DNA from: Cepaea nemoralis
Taxonomy: Eukaryota > Mollusca > Gastropoda > Stylommatophora > Helicidae
Length of the DNA: 64,000 nucleotides
NCBI GenBank assembly: GCA_014155875.1
Contig: JACEFZ010005130.1
Location: forward strand, 371,611-435,610
Reading direction: 5' to 3'
Translations under genes and position numbers: made by a program
The notes under the pieces: generated by a model
What the model was told of the DNA's origin: nothing
The model's input: only the letters and a program-made list of their open reading frames with translations
The model's database searches: none
In this document: positions 33,300 to 45,629 of the stretch, piece by piece
Layout of the letters: each line of letters starts with the position of its first letter
How positions within the stretch are numbered: position 1 is the stretch's first letter

Positions 33300-33689
33300 G
33301 TCGTAGACTAGCAGTTTAGATTGTCCGTCGGGGCGGGGGAAGCACATTTCACCTGAACTTCTGACACCCCTTCCAGATCTTCTCCAGGATGCCAACAGCT
33401 TCACCAAGACTTCGTATTTCGGATTTCAACTCTTGAGAACAACTTCTCTTCCTTGAAAAAACTATGCAGTAATTTTCATCTAGAACACTCTTGATAGCAC
33501 TTGATTGTTTTACCAATACTGTGAGTTATTGTAGAGATTCTATCACCCCTCTTGAACTATCGGGCTTCATCAACCCTAACTCAATATTCACAGAGTCATC
33601 ACAAGCCTGTCACTTATAATGACCTCCTTAATCGTGAATCAACATTCACAGATACATCGCAATTCCATAACTTCTACTGGTTGCAAAAT
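33300..33689 (-). repeat. R1 repeat copy D, right part
   Basis: Matches 13190-13580 of copy C at about 90% by eye. The minus strand keeps parts of the small conserved frame (SLGEAVGIL, EMC, DGQSKLLVYD) with one frameshift, cut by the LINE at the VYD position. Confidence 0.8.
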
Positions 33690-34996
33690 TCATGAATCGT
33701 GAAACACTATTCATCACATTCTAAACTTCATATATCATGAAACACTATTCACTGATTCATCAAACCCTAGACTTCATACATCGCGCAACCTTATTCACTG
33801 ATTCATCACATTCTAAACTTCATATATCATGAAACACTATTCACTGATTCATCACATTCTAAACTTCATATATCATGAAACACTATTCACTGATTATCAA
33901 CTCTAGACTTCATATGTCATGAAACACAATTCACTGATTCATCACATTCTAGATTTCATATATCACGAAACACTATTCACTGATTATCACACTCTAGACT
34001 TCACAAATCGTGCAACCTTAGTCACTGATTCATAGCACTCTGGACTTCATATACCACGAAACACTATTCACTGATTCATCACACTCTAAACTTCATATAT
34101 CATGAAACACTATTCACTGATTCATCACATACTAGACTTCATATATCATGAAACACTATTCACTGATTCATCACACTCTAGACTTCATATATCATGAAAC
34201 ACTATTCACTGATTTATCACACTCTAGTCTTCATATATCATGAAACACTATTCACTGATTCATCACACTCTAGTCTTCATATATCTTGAAACACTATTCA
34301 CTGATTCATCACACTCTAGTCTTCATATATCATGAAACACTATTCACTGATTCATCACATTCTAGACTTCATATACCACGAAACACTATTCACTGATTCA
34401 TTACACTTTAGACTTCATATATCATGAAACACTATTCACTGATTCATCACATTCTAGACTTCATATATCATGAAACACTATTCACTGATTCATCACACTT
34501 TAGACTTCATATATCATGAAACACTATTCACTGATTCATCACACTTTAGACTTCATATATCATGAAACACTATTCACTGATTCATCACACTCTAGACTTC
34601 ATATACCACGAAACACTATTCACTGATTCATCACACTTTAGACTTCATATATCATGAAACACTATTCACTGATTCATCACATTCTAGACTTCATATATCA
34701 TGAAACACTATTCACTGATTCATCACACTTTAGACTTCATATATCATGAACCACTATTCACTGATTCATCACACTTTAGACTTCATATATCATGAAACAC
34801 TATTCACTGATTCATCACATTCTAGACGTCATATATCATGAAACACTATTCACTGATTCATCACACTTTAGACTTCATATATCATGAAACACTATTCACT
34901 GATTCATCACACTTTAGACTTCATATATCATGAAACACTATTCACTGATTCATCACATTCTAGACTTCATATATCATGAAACACTATTCACTGATT
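33690..34996. repeat. 46-bp satellite array, about 28 units
   Basis: Head-to-tail units of 46 bp, core ATCATGAAACACTATTCACT then GATTCATCACACTCTAGACT. Units differ by a few bases; some carry ATACCACG in place of ATATCATG and recur at intervals, which suggests multi-unit amplification. There are no unique spacers, so it is not CRISPR-like. Confidence 0.95.
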
Positions 34997-37900
34997 GAAA
35001 TCACAACGTTGTAAGTCCTGACTTCATTTCAATCCAGTAATGAATAATGGCTTCTTCACAATGTTGAAATAACATTGGAAATATAATGCCTTTTTCCCAA
35101 TACTGGAAATAATACTGGCTTCTTTAAATATTGATTCAATATTTGCCGAGTCATCACTATAGGGCTTCATTTTCAAACCTGGACTGTCCCGTGTTTCGTT
35201 GACCTAGCTGATTGATGGTGCTTAAGACGGTACCTCCAAGAAGTAGAGGCAGACTACACTCTGGTGTCGGTGTACTCTGTATATATGTTTATCTTGATAG
35301 ATATTTAGATACGGAAGTCCTGGGTATTCCAACTGAAGTCAGAATGTATTACTCGCTTAGTGTAGATCATCTTCATCCATGTCTTTTGCTGGCTAAGGCA
35401 GCTAATAATTGCGGCTGACAACATTTTTCATAGCTCCAGACTGTATTTAGGACATTTTTCCATTTGTCACTTACTACCGGCTGTTGACGCAGGATCCGGT
35501 TTGGTGATACGTCCAAAACCACCACCTGCCTTTCCAGAACTGGGAATGACAAAATAACACAAACCCAAGCATTAATACAACTTGCGGTGTGGTAACATTT
35601 TCACAGCACCAATACAAGAAACAAAAGGGAAGGAGAAGGGAGTTGGTTTCCAATTGTTCCATCCCTCTTTGCTGATTGTAGAGTTATCCTAACTCCAAAT
35701 GTGAGTAGGGTATCTCCTCACTCAATATTCTATTCTGGGATCACTACTGGGTCTTTCTGATGAATCTGAGACATCCTAACCCTCTTCAATCATCTAGATG
35801 TTATACCTGTCATAACCTGACACAGATTTCTGAGACATAGGCCTTTTGTCTAGAATTCCCAATCTCCTTTCTACAGCTGTAAACAGCATTAGGCCGAAGG
35901 CCACAACCATACCAGTTAACATTCTCCTCTTGTGGTACTGACATACACAAGGCTTCTTACATCATAATTAAAATTTCCCCACTGGGGTAACAGTAAAATG
36001 TATATTCCAGCAATAAAATAACAATCGTGAATGAATACATAATTCTCATAACAAGAAAACATATGTGCCTGTAACATGGCTGACATTCTCGAACAGTTTG
36101 CAGACATTTGCATACAACGTTGCAGCGGGCATTTCTAAGAAACGCCGTTTCACGAGGTTTTGTTTAACATTACCTTAAAAGGAGACGCCTCGAACAAAGA
36201 GAAATATATCGCCGTTAGCTCAAAATAGATATGTTAGCGGGCTAATAAACCCAGGGCTGGGCGAAGAAAAATCACTTGAGTCTGAGCATCGACCTACTCA
36301 AGATGTAGTTCCTTAAGGGAGTGCAATTTTACCTAACTATCCCTTCAGGTGCTATGGTAAGCTAATAAGTCTTTTTGAATGTAATACCTGTATTTTATGA
36401 AAAATAGAATATATGTATTTGATGTAAATTTTGTTGTAACGACAAAATTACTTCTGGAAAAGATAGCCTGAATTTCGTTTCTGCAGAAAGAATGTCTATG
36501 CCACTCCTACTGGTTTCTATGCTTACATGTTTATCCTACTATGATGCTAATATCTGTGGGGAAAACCTATTCCCACTATAATCTGCATTGTAATGCAGAA
36601 AAGTTTGTTCACTCTGATTCATATTTGAACCAAGATGCTCTAAATAGAGAACTTATCTTTACTAGGCAATTAGTGAACACTTGTGTACTCAAGGGTGCAT
36701 TCTTATAATTCATACATGTAAACATACATATCGTGTGTGAATCATGTTGGAACCTGTTTAAAGAATAGACAGGGAAATTGGTGTGATTGTTTTGTGTATG
36801 AGTATGATCTCATAGAGGACGAGAAGTGGATACCCTATATGTGTTCAGATAACTTGGAGCATCAGCATGTCATGTTAGCAACGCCCATTGTGGGGAAGCA
36901 TAAAGGACCATGAATTTATGTTCAGGAATCGTGCCGTGTTTGATGCGGCAAGAAGAAGATATTTGAAACCCCACTCCCCCCCCCCCTGCTACAAGAGGGA
37001 AATGGGTAGAGGGAGGATCCATATTCTGTGGGTGATTACTGCATTATTCTGGAGCAAAATTATGTGTATTCTATCATATGTTTGGGTGTTTCCCATGTGT
37101 CGTGAGAGTGTGTATTTCGTTGTGGTTTTTGTGTGTGTCTTGTAGTGGTCGAAGAGTCTGATTGTGACAGGTTGTAACATCAGTTAGATTTTATAGTCAC
37201 GAAACCCCATACCAATATACGGCTAGGTTACAGGCAAGCACTCAATACACAACCCCCCCCCCCCCTTCGCCAATTGGGGTTAGGGACAGTTTAATTCACA
37301 GAGAGAAAAGGTGGGGAAACGCCACCCCTTCCCCATTCCTGTATTTTTTATTATCTCTGTGTGTGTTTGTTCCAATGACAATTGATACGCTGTCAAATAT
37401 TCATACGTTTGTTTGTTTTTTCCTCTTAAAGGCCCCTGAAGGAAAGCACAGTTTTGCGAAGGATAACCTTGGCCGATAGATGGTAGAACGAGAGAAGCCG
37501 AACCAGGATATTGAAAATTTTATGCTGGGGGAGTCCTCACAATTAGCCCTTGAAACTGGAAACAACTCATCTTAGAATTTCCAACGACAGTTGGGAAGTC
37601 GTTTCTCGGTTATCCCCCTGCATGTTCTGAATTACAGCGGTGGTCATGCAAACTACTACAACGGAACGTGATAACGGCAGTAGTTGTCCTATATACACCT
37701 AATTACCTCTGGAAGAGATTAAGGTTGCTGTGCAGCTAAAGGCAAGAGCTAGTACAGAAGAGTGGATATAATTAAACCACCCATTTCGTCTGCAGAGCGT
37801 CGGACTAGTAACACTCAAATCCCTGTAAGCGGTTGCAAGATCCAGATTCTGTCTGCAAACCAGAGACGGCAATCTACATTGTATGCAAGACGTACAAACA

Positions 37901-39930
37901 CTGTTTGGATCGTACCTTTGCCGACAAACGAAGAGTAAGACCTCACATGTGATTTGGATGTGCCGCTCGAATACTGACAACCAGCCTTTACAGAACGCCT
38001 TTACCTAGTCCGGGCTGCACGAGCTGATAGCATTTGAGCTAAACAGCCATTGGTAGAATTACCATTTCAAATGCAGATTCACGTTAATCTCAAGACCTCT
38101 ACAAGAGAAAAGGGGCCAAAGGAAGATGCCGACATCATCATCGTGAATCATCATCATCGCATAGCAGGAACTAAAACTTAGACAGTGCTTACGTCAATCT
38201 GTTATGTTCCACCCGCAATTGGATTATCCCGCAGTGTTTCAGATATATATTCAGTCAGAGAGAGAACTATACGACAGTGATATATCAATTTGTAAGGTCC
38301 ATCAAGAATGAGATTACCCCCCCCCCCCCCTCTTCGATGGAAAGTTATAGAAGAGACTGTTTAGTATCATCTTATGGTGTTCGTATGGTGGAGCTTAGGT
38401 TCAGTGAATTATCAAGCTCTGTGTTGGGTTGACAGTACCTCGTTCTTGAGTACAGGATTTTCCAACTCCAAAGGTTTTAATTAGGAGAAAGATCTAGGCC
38501 ACAACCATGCACTAAGGAATTGACTGTTTTCCGTAGTTAGAGATGGGTTAATACATGTAATATGGTTTATGTGATGACATAGATTACTGTATTTACTAAA
38601 GATGGTTATTCTTGAGGCAAAACCATTTCAGATATTGGTGTTGATATTCTGGTGGGAAAATGGTTGTGGGATCTGTGTTTTGTTGTTGTGGGATCTGTGT
38701 GTGCACAGGGTGTGCTACACAGAGGATGGTTTATTTTGTTATTATGTTTTGTTGATTTAGGAAGGCAGAGATTTTAGAATGCACATAACCGATTGTTACA
38801 TCTATATTAAAAGCTATAGTTAGAACAAAGAGTTGTCCTTACTGTCTTGTGAACGTGGTTACTCAGTAATGTTATTGTGGTGATATATGTCACTGTTTAT
38901 GTCAACGTGAGAGTTAATGTGGGGAGGTGGAACGCACTTGGCCTATCACTTCAGATAGAGGATCTTATTCCCTTGAAGGCTATGGCAACTGACCTGACTC
39001 TCAATATCTTCTCCAGGTGATTAGTCTTATTAGGGTGAATTAGACTGTGATCTACTCCTACCTAGTCTCATCCTCATGAAAAATAGAGCCGTAAGTCTAG
39101 TTGTCTGGAGAATACAACAGGGAAGAGACCTCGAAAAACGTATCTAAAATCTTCGATCCAGGCACCAAATACCCCTAGGCACAATATTCATATATTCTAT
39201 AAGTGATACCTCTCACAACTGGAGATCTCGCCGGGATATTTTGATATGTTTTGAGATCATAATAACTTCCTTTCAACTTTTAAGTTACTCGACTGGTATA
39301 GAAAATAAGAGGATGTTGTCTGGAAAGAATTTGTTTTTCATTACAGTTTGTGCACACAGTACAGACTAATTAGAGGGGTAGTTTACCATGTAATTAGCAA
39401 CTGATGTTCACCAGTGATGTTTGATTATGATGTTTGAAACCTGGACAGTTTGTTGAGTTATACCCATAACATCTTGTGTCAAAATATATGAACATTTGGG
39501 TGTATTAATTTGCTTGTCAGTATTACTGTGTTATTGTGCATGATTATGTTGACTTGTATTTTGTGTTATCAAGAGTACTGATAGCAACAGAAGGCACAAA
39601 CCAATTTTAACATAGGAATGAGACAGCTAAGATTACCGCCCAAAAGATAAATTTAAAAAAAAAATAAACATAGATTTATTTAAAAAGACACTTTATAAAG
39701 ATTGGGGAGTGTGGGAGCTAAGAAAATATAAAGTAATAATCACTTCCCTTAACTCGAGCAAGGCCAATTGTTATCCCTCGCAATTTCGTCCACATGCATT
39801 AGAGAAGAGAAAGCATCATGTTTATAAAACAGAGCTTACGTTTAAGATTTATCACCACCCCATATACTATTGCCACTGTAGTCCTATAAACACATGGCGA
39901 TCACAGAAAAGTAGACAACATAAAAATGTT
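34997..39930. other. About 4.9 kb without a recognised gene
   Basis: Short frames only, none with motifs. C runs at about 37253-37265 and 38318-38330 and several A/T-rich stretches. No repeat shared with the rest of the window was noticed. It may contain single-copy host intron or intergenic DNA. Confidence 0.4.
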
Positions 39931-39933
39931 TCG

Positions 39934-40030
39934 AATCCTATACTCTCTACACCCAACCACTCTTTGTGCATCACCCGTAGTTGTCTACCACCGGTTCGAA
40001 TCCCACACTCTCTACACCCAACCACCGTTG
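39934..40030. repeat. Short direct duplication with a B-box-like motif
   Basis: A CACTCTCTACACCCAACCAC-type block occurs twice, about 60 bp apart. The second is preceded by GGTTCGAATCCC, a perfect Pol III B-box consensus, with no A box found. Probably chance or a SINE trace. Confidence 0.4.
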
Positions 40031-40039
40031 CACTACACG

Positions 40040-40690
40040 TACTTTCCCCTACTATTTAAGTGGTCACTCGACAACTTGACCACTGCTTGACCGCGTCATC
40101 GATCACTTTAACCACTACCATAGTCTTAGGCACATCGTCCTCTACAATTGAAGTGGTCTCTCGACCACTTGACCACTACTTGACGACTGCTTGACTACTA
40201 CGTGACCACTAATTTATCATCTCTTGAACATCACCATGTCATTACGCCTACTTTTCCCTAAAATTTCATCACTTGACCACTTGACCATTGCTTGACCACT
40301 GCTTGACCACTAATTTACCACCCTTTGATCATCAAGATATCATTACAACTACTTTTCCCAAAAATTTCCTCACTTGACCACTTGACCATTGCTTGACAAC
40401 TGCTTGACCACTGCGTTAGCACCATTTGATCATCACCACATCATTACAACTACTTTTCCCTAAAATTTCCTCACTTGACCACTACTTGACCACTGCTTGA
40501 CCACTGGTTGACCATTGAATTACCACCGTTTGATCATCACGATATCATTCCAACTACTTTTACCTAAACTTTCCTCACTTGACCACTGTGTGACCACCGC
40601 ATTACGAGTCTTTTATCATCACCATATCACCACACGTCCTTTCCCCTACAATTTAAGTGAATATTCGACCACTTGACCCCTACTTGACCA
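40040..40690. repeat. Higher-order tandem repeat, ~102-bp units built of TTGACCACT words
   Basis: The landmark CATTACAACTACTTTTCCC type recurs at 40240, 40341, 40442 and 40546, giving periods of 101-104 bp. Each unit contains two to five copies of a 9-12-bp word (TTGACCACT, CTTGACCACTG), a TTTGATCATCA block and a TTCCTCACTTGACCA block. Units vary in word number, so it is a two-level repeat. Confidence 0.8.
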
Positions 40691-41874
40691 TCTGTTGACC
40701 ACTAATACCTGGTACCCACCCCTTACCACTGAATGACACTACACCATATCCATTACAATCAACGATCTTTAGCTTTCAAGGTTTCATTTGTAACACGTGT
40801 GATGGTAGTGAATAAGCTACTATGAACATCTACATAGTACTAATAACCACCCTTATCAACTAATTTCACTAAGCCAACCCACTATTACTACTATCGCCAC
40901 CGCACCTATTCCTTCTATTCGTACTAATGTACACCACCAATGTGCTAACAGTTCAAAATATTTTAACACACCACTCACCAACGATTTTACAACCCGTTAC
41001 TTAATGACTTTTTTCCACCCCTCAGACACCCCGTTCTGTTATGAACCGAACACCGTCACACCCGCCCGAGATTTTCCCACACTTCGTCGACGTATAACTT
41101 CCCGGTACTACCTTCCAGATTTTCCCACACAGCCCCGCCACTTTTTTCACATCCATTCAAAATCTCCCGTCACGACCCACTTTCACCATTTTTTACCCGC
41201 CAGAATCATCTAAGCTTCACGAATCAGGATGTCCCTCGTAATCATCAATCCCTCGCTAATCCTAATCTTGTATGGATCCTTTACATACTTTACTACTAGT
41301 GTGTCCGACATATAAAATAGGTTTTTTGGGTGATGGGACTGGGGTATTCAATAACTCTCCATAGACTATCGTAAGATGTATTGATGAGCGAACATAAGCA
41401 GATGAAGTTGAGTACTGGTCAATTTAGTACGACCACGAGACACGCTATTTACCGAGAAGGTCCTAATTGTGTATATAAACAGGATGTCAAAATTGTGGAA
41501 CTAATGTGTTGATTTCAAAGATCATAAAAGCAATTGGTCTTATGTTAACAAACAAATGAAGGTACTGATTGAAATATTCATTTCAATTCAGAAAGAATAC
41601 TTATAATTATGTTGTCAGATAGTAATTGTATTAAAGTCTATAGGATAAAATTAGACATATGTGATACTTTGATGTATTTAATAGTTAAACCAAGATGATT
41701 AATGAGTTTTGTATTTCAGAATGACAAGAAGTTATCAAGTTGTGTCAACAGACTACAGAGCAATTAAATTCTAATTAGATTATACTGTTGATACATTATA
41801 CAAGATATAAGTTACATTACTTTTGCTTACATAAGTTAGAATTAGATATTTGAAAAAAAAATTGATGCTCAATT

Positions 41875-41905
<31 letters not shown>

Positions 41906-43664
41906 CCCAGGGGGATAATGCCATAACCTAATTAGAGTAGGGCAAAGGTTATGGCTGTGTTCAGCAAGTGAAAACCAGAACGTGAAAAGTGGGGGATTTT
42001 CACACAACGTGATACACATTGGGACTCACTTCCCATCAGGAAGTGGGGTCCGGACACGGCAATCTGCGTGCAGCCATTGTCCAGTACGGACATGGTCTGA
42101 TGTATACGGAGTTATGGCCAACACTGAGCCACTCTTTTAAATAGTTATGTAGTCGTGGTGTGAAGTTATTGTGGAATAATTGGTATTTGATAATGTCGAT
42201 ATCCGTCTGTGTAGAACATTATGTGTATCAAACCATAAACAGTGTTTGAGTCAACTGCTGTTCAAGTTCACTCATGTTCAAGATAACCATTGTTCGGGTT
42301 TGGTGTAATGTGTAAAGAATTGTATAATACCCCTCAGCCCAGTCTTATGCTGAGAAAACGACCTGCCTGCTGACTGGAGAGAAAAGAGAGTTAGTCATAC
42401 CCCTTTTAAATACTGGCAGCAAGAAGTAAATTACGAAAGCCGCCACAAAATGGCAGAGTCCAGTAAAACTTAGCTGCATCAAGTAAGCAATAAGTCTTTA
42501 GTCGCAACCTGGCAATATGAATCTCGTTTATGAATAATAATCATCATATTGATAATGCAGGGGCCATTCTTGAGATTTTCTTTCATCCTTCAATCCATAA
42601 GACTCAAATAGATGGTCCTCTCCTTTTCCACCTGCCTTTAGCCATCGGGTTAATGAACGCTGTTATATAACTCACCAATTTCTGCTAGCATAAGAAGTAT
42701 CCTGACTGTTTAATCCTTCTGCAGCATGGTAAGTGTTCTGAACGTTGTTGGCAAATTATTAACCTAAATGTTCCCCCAGGCACCGACCACTATGATGCAA
42801 TGCGGACTGAAGGCACGTCCTACTAGACATTCGAACATATACCTCGTGCGTTTTTCTTTCTTTTCACATGAGATTTTACTCATCACAATGGCATTTCCCT
42901 TACATATTTATGAAAGGATTACATGTCCATCATACATATCGTGTGGTTACTAATATGTAAACAAGAAGGTTGTACCGAAAATGGCACGATAGCTCAAGTT
43001 ACAGATTAGCAGAAATGATTTCTCCAACATGAACTGGTCCATAAGATGCGATAACAATATTAGGCATTCGCATAGAGAAAAGTTCCATGAAATGTACTTA
43101 GAGTTACTATACTATGCACATAGAATATTTGCAAATTTATAGGCATTGATAGTGAGATAGCTTCACAATGCATATAATAAGTAAACATACGAATTTGAAA
43201 CTGTATAGCATAGGAAATTTGACAGCGAGGCAAACATGGCCGCTTAGTAGGAAACAATACTCAGGCCCTCATTTACAAGAATCGTTGATTTATCATCTTA
43301 ACAATTAACACAATGATATATGCACCTTATCAAAAGACACGATTACACATTCATAGTGCATTTTCAACGTACCTAAGCTCCAGAGAGTGAAATGTTATTT
43401 TTGGGCTGCTTTTGCCCTCCCCAGCGGGGAGGCTTAACGTGTGCGTCCTTTGTTCTGCTTAACAAAATGTCTACTAACCCTTTGTTAAATCAAGCACCGG
43501 TCTGGCCGGGTACTCGACCAATCATTGGCTTTATATTTGAACTTAGATGACGTTACAGACGTCAAGTCTAGCACCGCTTCTCTCCCCCTAAGTATGATAA
43601 TTAAGGAGTCAATACTAGGTGATTGTAAGGATGTTTTAATATACTACACCGGACAATAATTACT
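40691..43664. other. About 3 kb without a recognised gene; 29-bp poly-C
   Basis: No supported frame. A run of 29 C at 41875-41903 is the longest homopolymer in the window. Confidence 0.4.
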
Positions 43665-44065
43665 GCAGTGGGAGTCTTCCCCACAGACTGTACACGCCGT
43701 ACGGCGCCCCGGAACTGTGATGAAGAGACGGTGTAGCTTACCTTCTACCCGATCCAACTCCATGACCACATAATGGGGCAGAGGTTCTTTCGGGTTGCAT
43801 AGAAGTAACTACGTGTCCATGTTATTTTTAAGTTTATGCACTTCCGCATTTATATCTCCCGAAATATCCGCTTTACTGTCTCAACCTTTGCGGTTGTAGG
43901 CATCCAGTGAATCATAGCCTTGGTATTTTCATTCTCTATGTTTTCGATTACAATGGTTAATTTAGGATCCTGCAGTTCATGCTTCATCCCGTGAAGCCGT
44001 TCATAATGAGCCGCATTTGCTTCCGGTGTCAGCGTAGCGTAACATCTTTTAGGGTCCTCAGAACG
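43665..44065 (-). pseudogene. ORF1 fragment of a Tx1/L1-like LINE
   Basis: Not covered by a long ATG frame, but the minus strand reads through a block (ATLTPEANAAHYERLHGMKH ... KLTIVIENIE ... MIHWMPTTAK) that parallels the ORF1 start at 52629 (LTEDMHVKLYDRLH ... LRWM). After a frame change it gives LPHYVVMELDRVEGKLHRLF then GRRTACTVCGEDSHCSNYCP, a CX2CX4HX4C zinc knuckle like the ORF1 knuckle near 52260. It would bind element RNA. Diverged from the 47-52 kb copy, so a different subfamily. Confidence 0.65.
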
Positions 44066-44107
44066 GTAGATGGATTTTATCCCTTACCTACCTATCCCGC
44101 AAGGCTC

Positions 44108-44497
44108 CGTCAAGACGCTCGCCGTCAGCGAGTAGTTGAACCGGAATACATGAGGTCCTGATATAGAAAACACAAGTATGTTTGCTTGGTGGAACGCTCC
44201 TCCCTCGAAACCTTTACTCGTGTTGACTTGTCACGTTTACAATCTGGTTTTCCATCTTATATCATCCGTGACAGAGAGAATATTTAATACAAATCTACAC
44301 GTGGTGAAAACAATCGAAATCACTTCAACAAAATTAAAATCACTGATATGTTTCAATAATCCGTGACAGAGGTATTCTTTAATCCAAATCTACACGTGGT
44401 GAAACAATCCAAATCACTTCCACACAATTAAAATCATTGTTATGTTTGAATAATCCGTGACAGAGAAAATCTTTAATCCAAATCTACACGTGGTGAA
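44108..44497. repeat. R2: ~95-bp tandem repeat block, copy 2
   Basis: Lead-in CGCTCGCCGTCAGCGAG, whose CTCGC/GCGAG arms can pair, then about 2.5 units of 94-96 bp starting at 44265, 44361 and 44455. It lies just upstream (minus sense) of the Tx1-like ORF1 fragment, so it may be that element's 5' UTR, built of promoter-like monomers. Confidence 0.7.
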
Positions 44498-44770
44498 TCC
44501 GCGGAAGAACGAGAGAAGGAGAAGCTGAGAAAGAGGGTTAGGACATACTTTTTTTTAAATAAGGGCTCACTGTTCCCAGAGGGGCCAGAGCCGCCCCACT
44601 AGGTCCAGCGTCCCTGTGTGTCGTTTGTGTTGAGTGATCATCCCGGCCCCTGGCAAGATCAAGTGCAGGAAGTACACTTTGATCTTAGCCAAAAGGCCAA
44701 TAAGCGATCTGCGGAGGAACGAAAGGAGAGAGAGCGGATAAAGAGGGCAAGGAACGAATATTTTTTTAAA
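44498..44770 (-). repeat. Repeat with U2 snRNA-like 5' end, copy 1
   Basis: On the minus strand, 44708 leftward starts ATCGCTTATTGGCCTTTTGG and continues CTAAGATCAAAGTGTACTTC, matching the first ~40 nt of U2 snRNA with few changes. The following ~110 bp (GGGGCCGGGATGATCAC ... GTGAGCCCTTA) is not U2 and ends in an A/T run near 44553. A purine-rich ~60-bp block (GCGGAGGAACGA type) lies on both sides (44500-44555 and 44708-44770), suggesting a tandem or older duplication. The peptide DLSQKA read antisense is a shadow of U2. Confidence 0.65.
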
Positions 44771-44847
44771 ATTTTTTTTACAGCAAAGGCAGACAACGTC
44801 AAAGTTACGAGCAAGATATTTCTGCTGCTGTGAAAGATTATGTCAGA

Positions 44848-44890
44848 TCAATCCTTTCAAGGACTGAAATAGATAATACTCTCTTCGATT
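44848..44890 (+). repeat. Small R3 fragment
   Basis: TCAGATCAATCCTTTCAAGG and flanking bases match 57433-57475. Confidence 0.5.
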
Positions 44891-44939
44891 CGATTTCACC
44901 AGCCAATACCCCTACCCTGTTCAACCTCAAGGAGATGTT

Positions 44940-45482
44940 ATAGTAGGGTCCATCATCACCGGCACAGAATGATGGTCCTGTGACTAGACAGCCACCAAAG
45001 CAGCTGAATATGGTTTCACCCTCACAGTCTTATCAAGGCAAGGTGGAGAAAGGAATGTTTCGTGTGGAATGGCTCTCGTCGCTTCAGAGGTCACACATTG
45101 TGAGAATTGTATGGATATTTTGCCCTGGCCATGTGAGGGTACGGGGGAATGAACAGGCTGATAGGCTAGCAGGGAGTGCACCTCTTAGTGGTATTTTGCC
45201 TATGGACAAGGGGGAGGTGGTCGTGCGCTTGCAGGACCAGGTGGAGAAGGCGGAGGAACAGATTGAGAACCCATATGTGAAAAGAATGAGATTGCGGGGG
45301 ATCGGCAGGGGTTCTGGAAGAATCTCAAAACTGAGAGGGAAGACCAGGAGAACTTTTATTCAGATAGCGGTGGGAACGATTAGTAGTATGACTCTTCGCT
45401 GGCTGTTGAACGGGGGGAATGAGCACGTATGGGAATGTCCTGAGTGCAGTGAAGTCGGTTCTTAACTCAACTCAACTCAACT
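44940..45482 (+). mobile_element. RNase-H LINE, 3' end with (AACTC)n tail
   Basis: Frame 44980-45465 encodes the second half of an RNase H (WIFCPGHVRVRGNEQADRLA) and the family tail (MRLRGIGRGSGRISKLRGK ... LRWLLNGGNEHVWECPECSE). The 3' tail is an AACTC repeat at 45463-45482. Related to 15359-16071 and 49755-50430. The YTDGS half is missing or mutated. Confidence 0.75.
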
Positions 45483-45629
45483 CCGATGTTTTCTCTCGTT
45501 TATTTCATACAAATCAATGTATATTTACAAGGTGTAAAGCGTGTTTCTTTTGTTTGTGTATATTACAGAGCGTTGCCGTTTGTTAGTGTTAAATGTCACA
45601 TGCTTTAAGAAAATAAATACATACATATA

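Noticed and set aside
33690..34996. Regular 46-bp repeats as a CRISPR array
   Set aside because: Units are head-to-tail without unique spacers, in animal DNA with no cas genes; it is a satellite.
36880..37180. Host exon between 36.8 and 37.2 kb
   Set aside because: Overlapping frames on both strands without motifs; nothing beyond chance length.
39709..40059. 116-residue protein gene
   Set aside because: No motif, low-complexity composition and partly inside tandem repeats.
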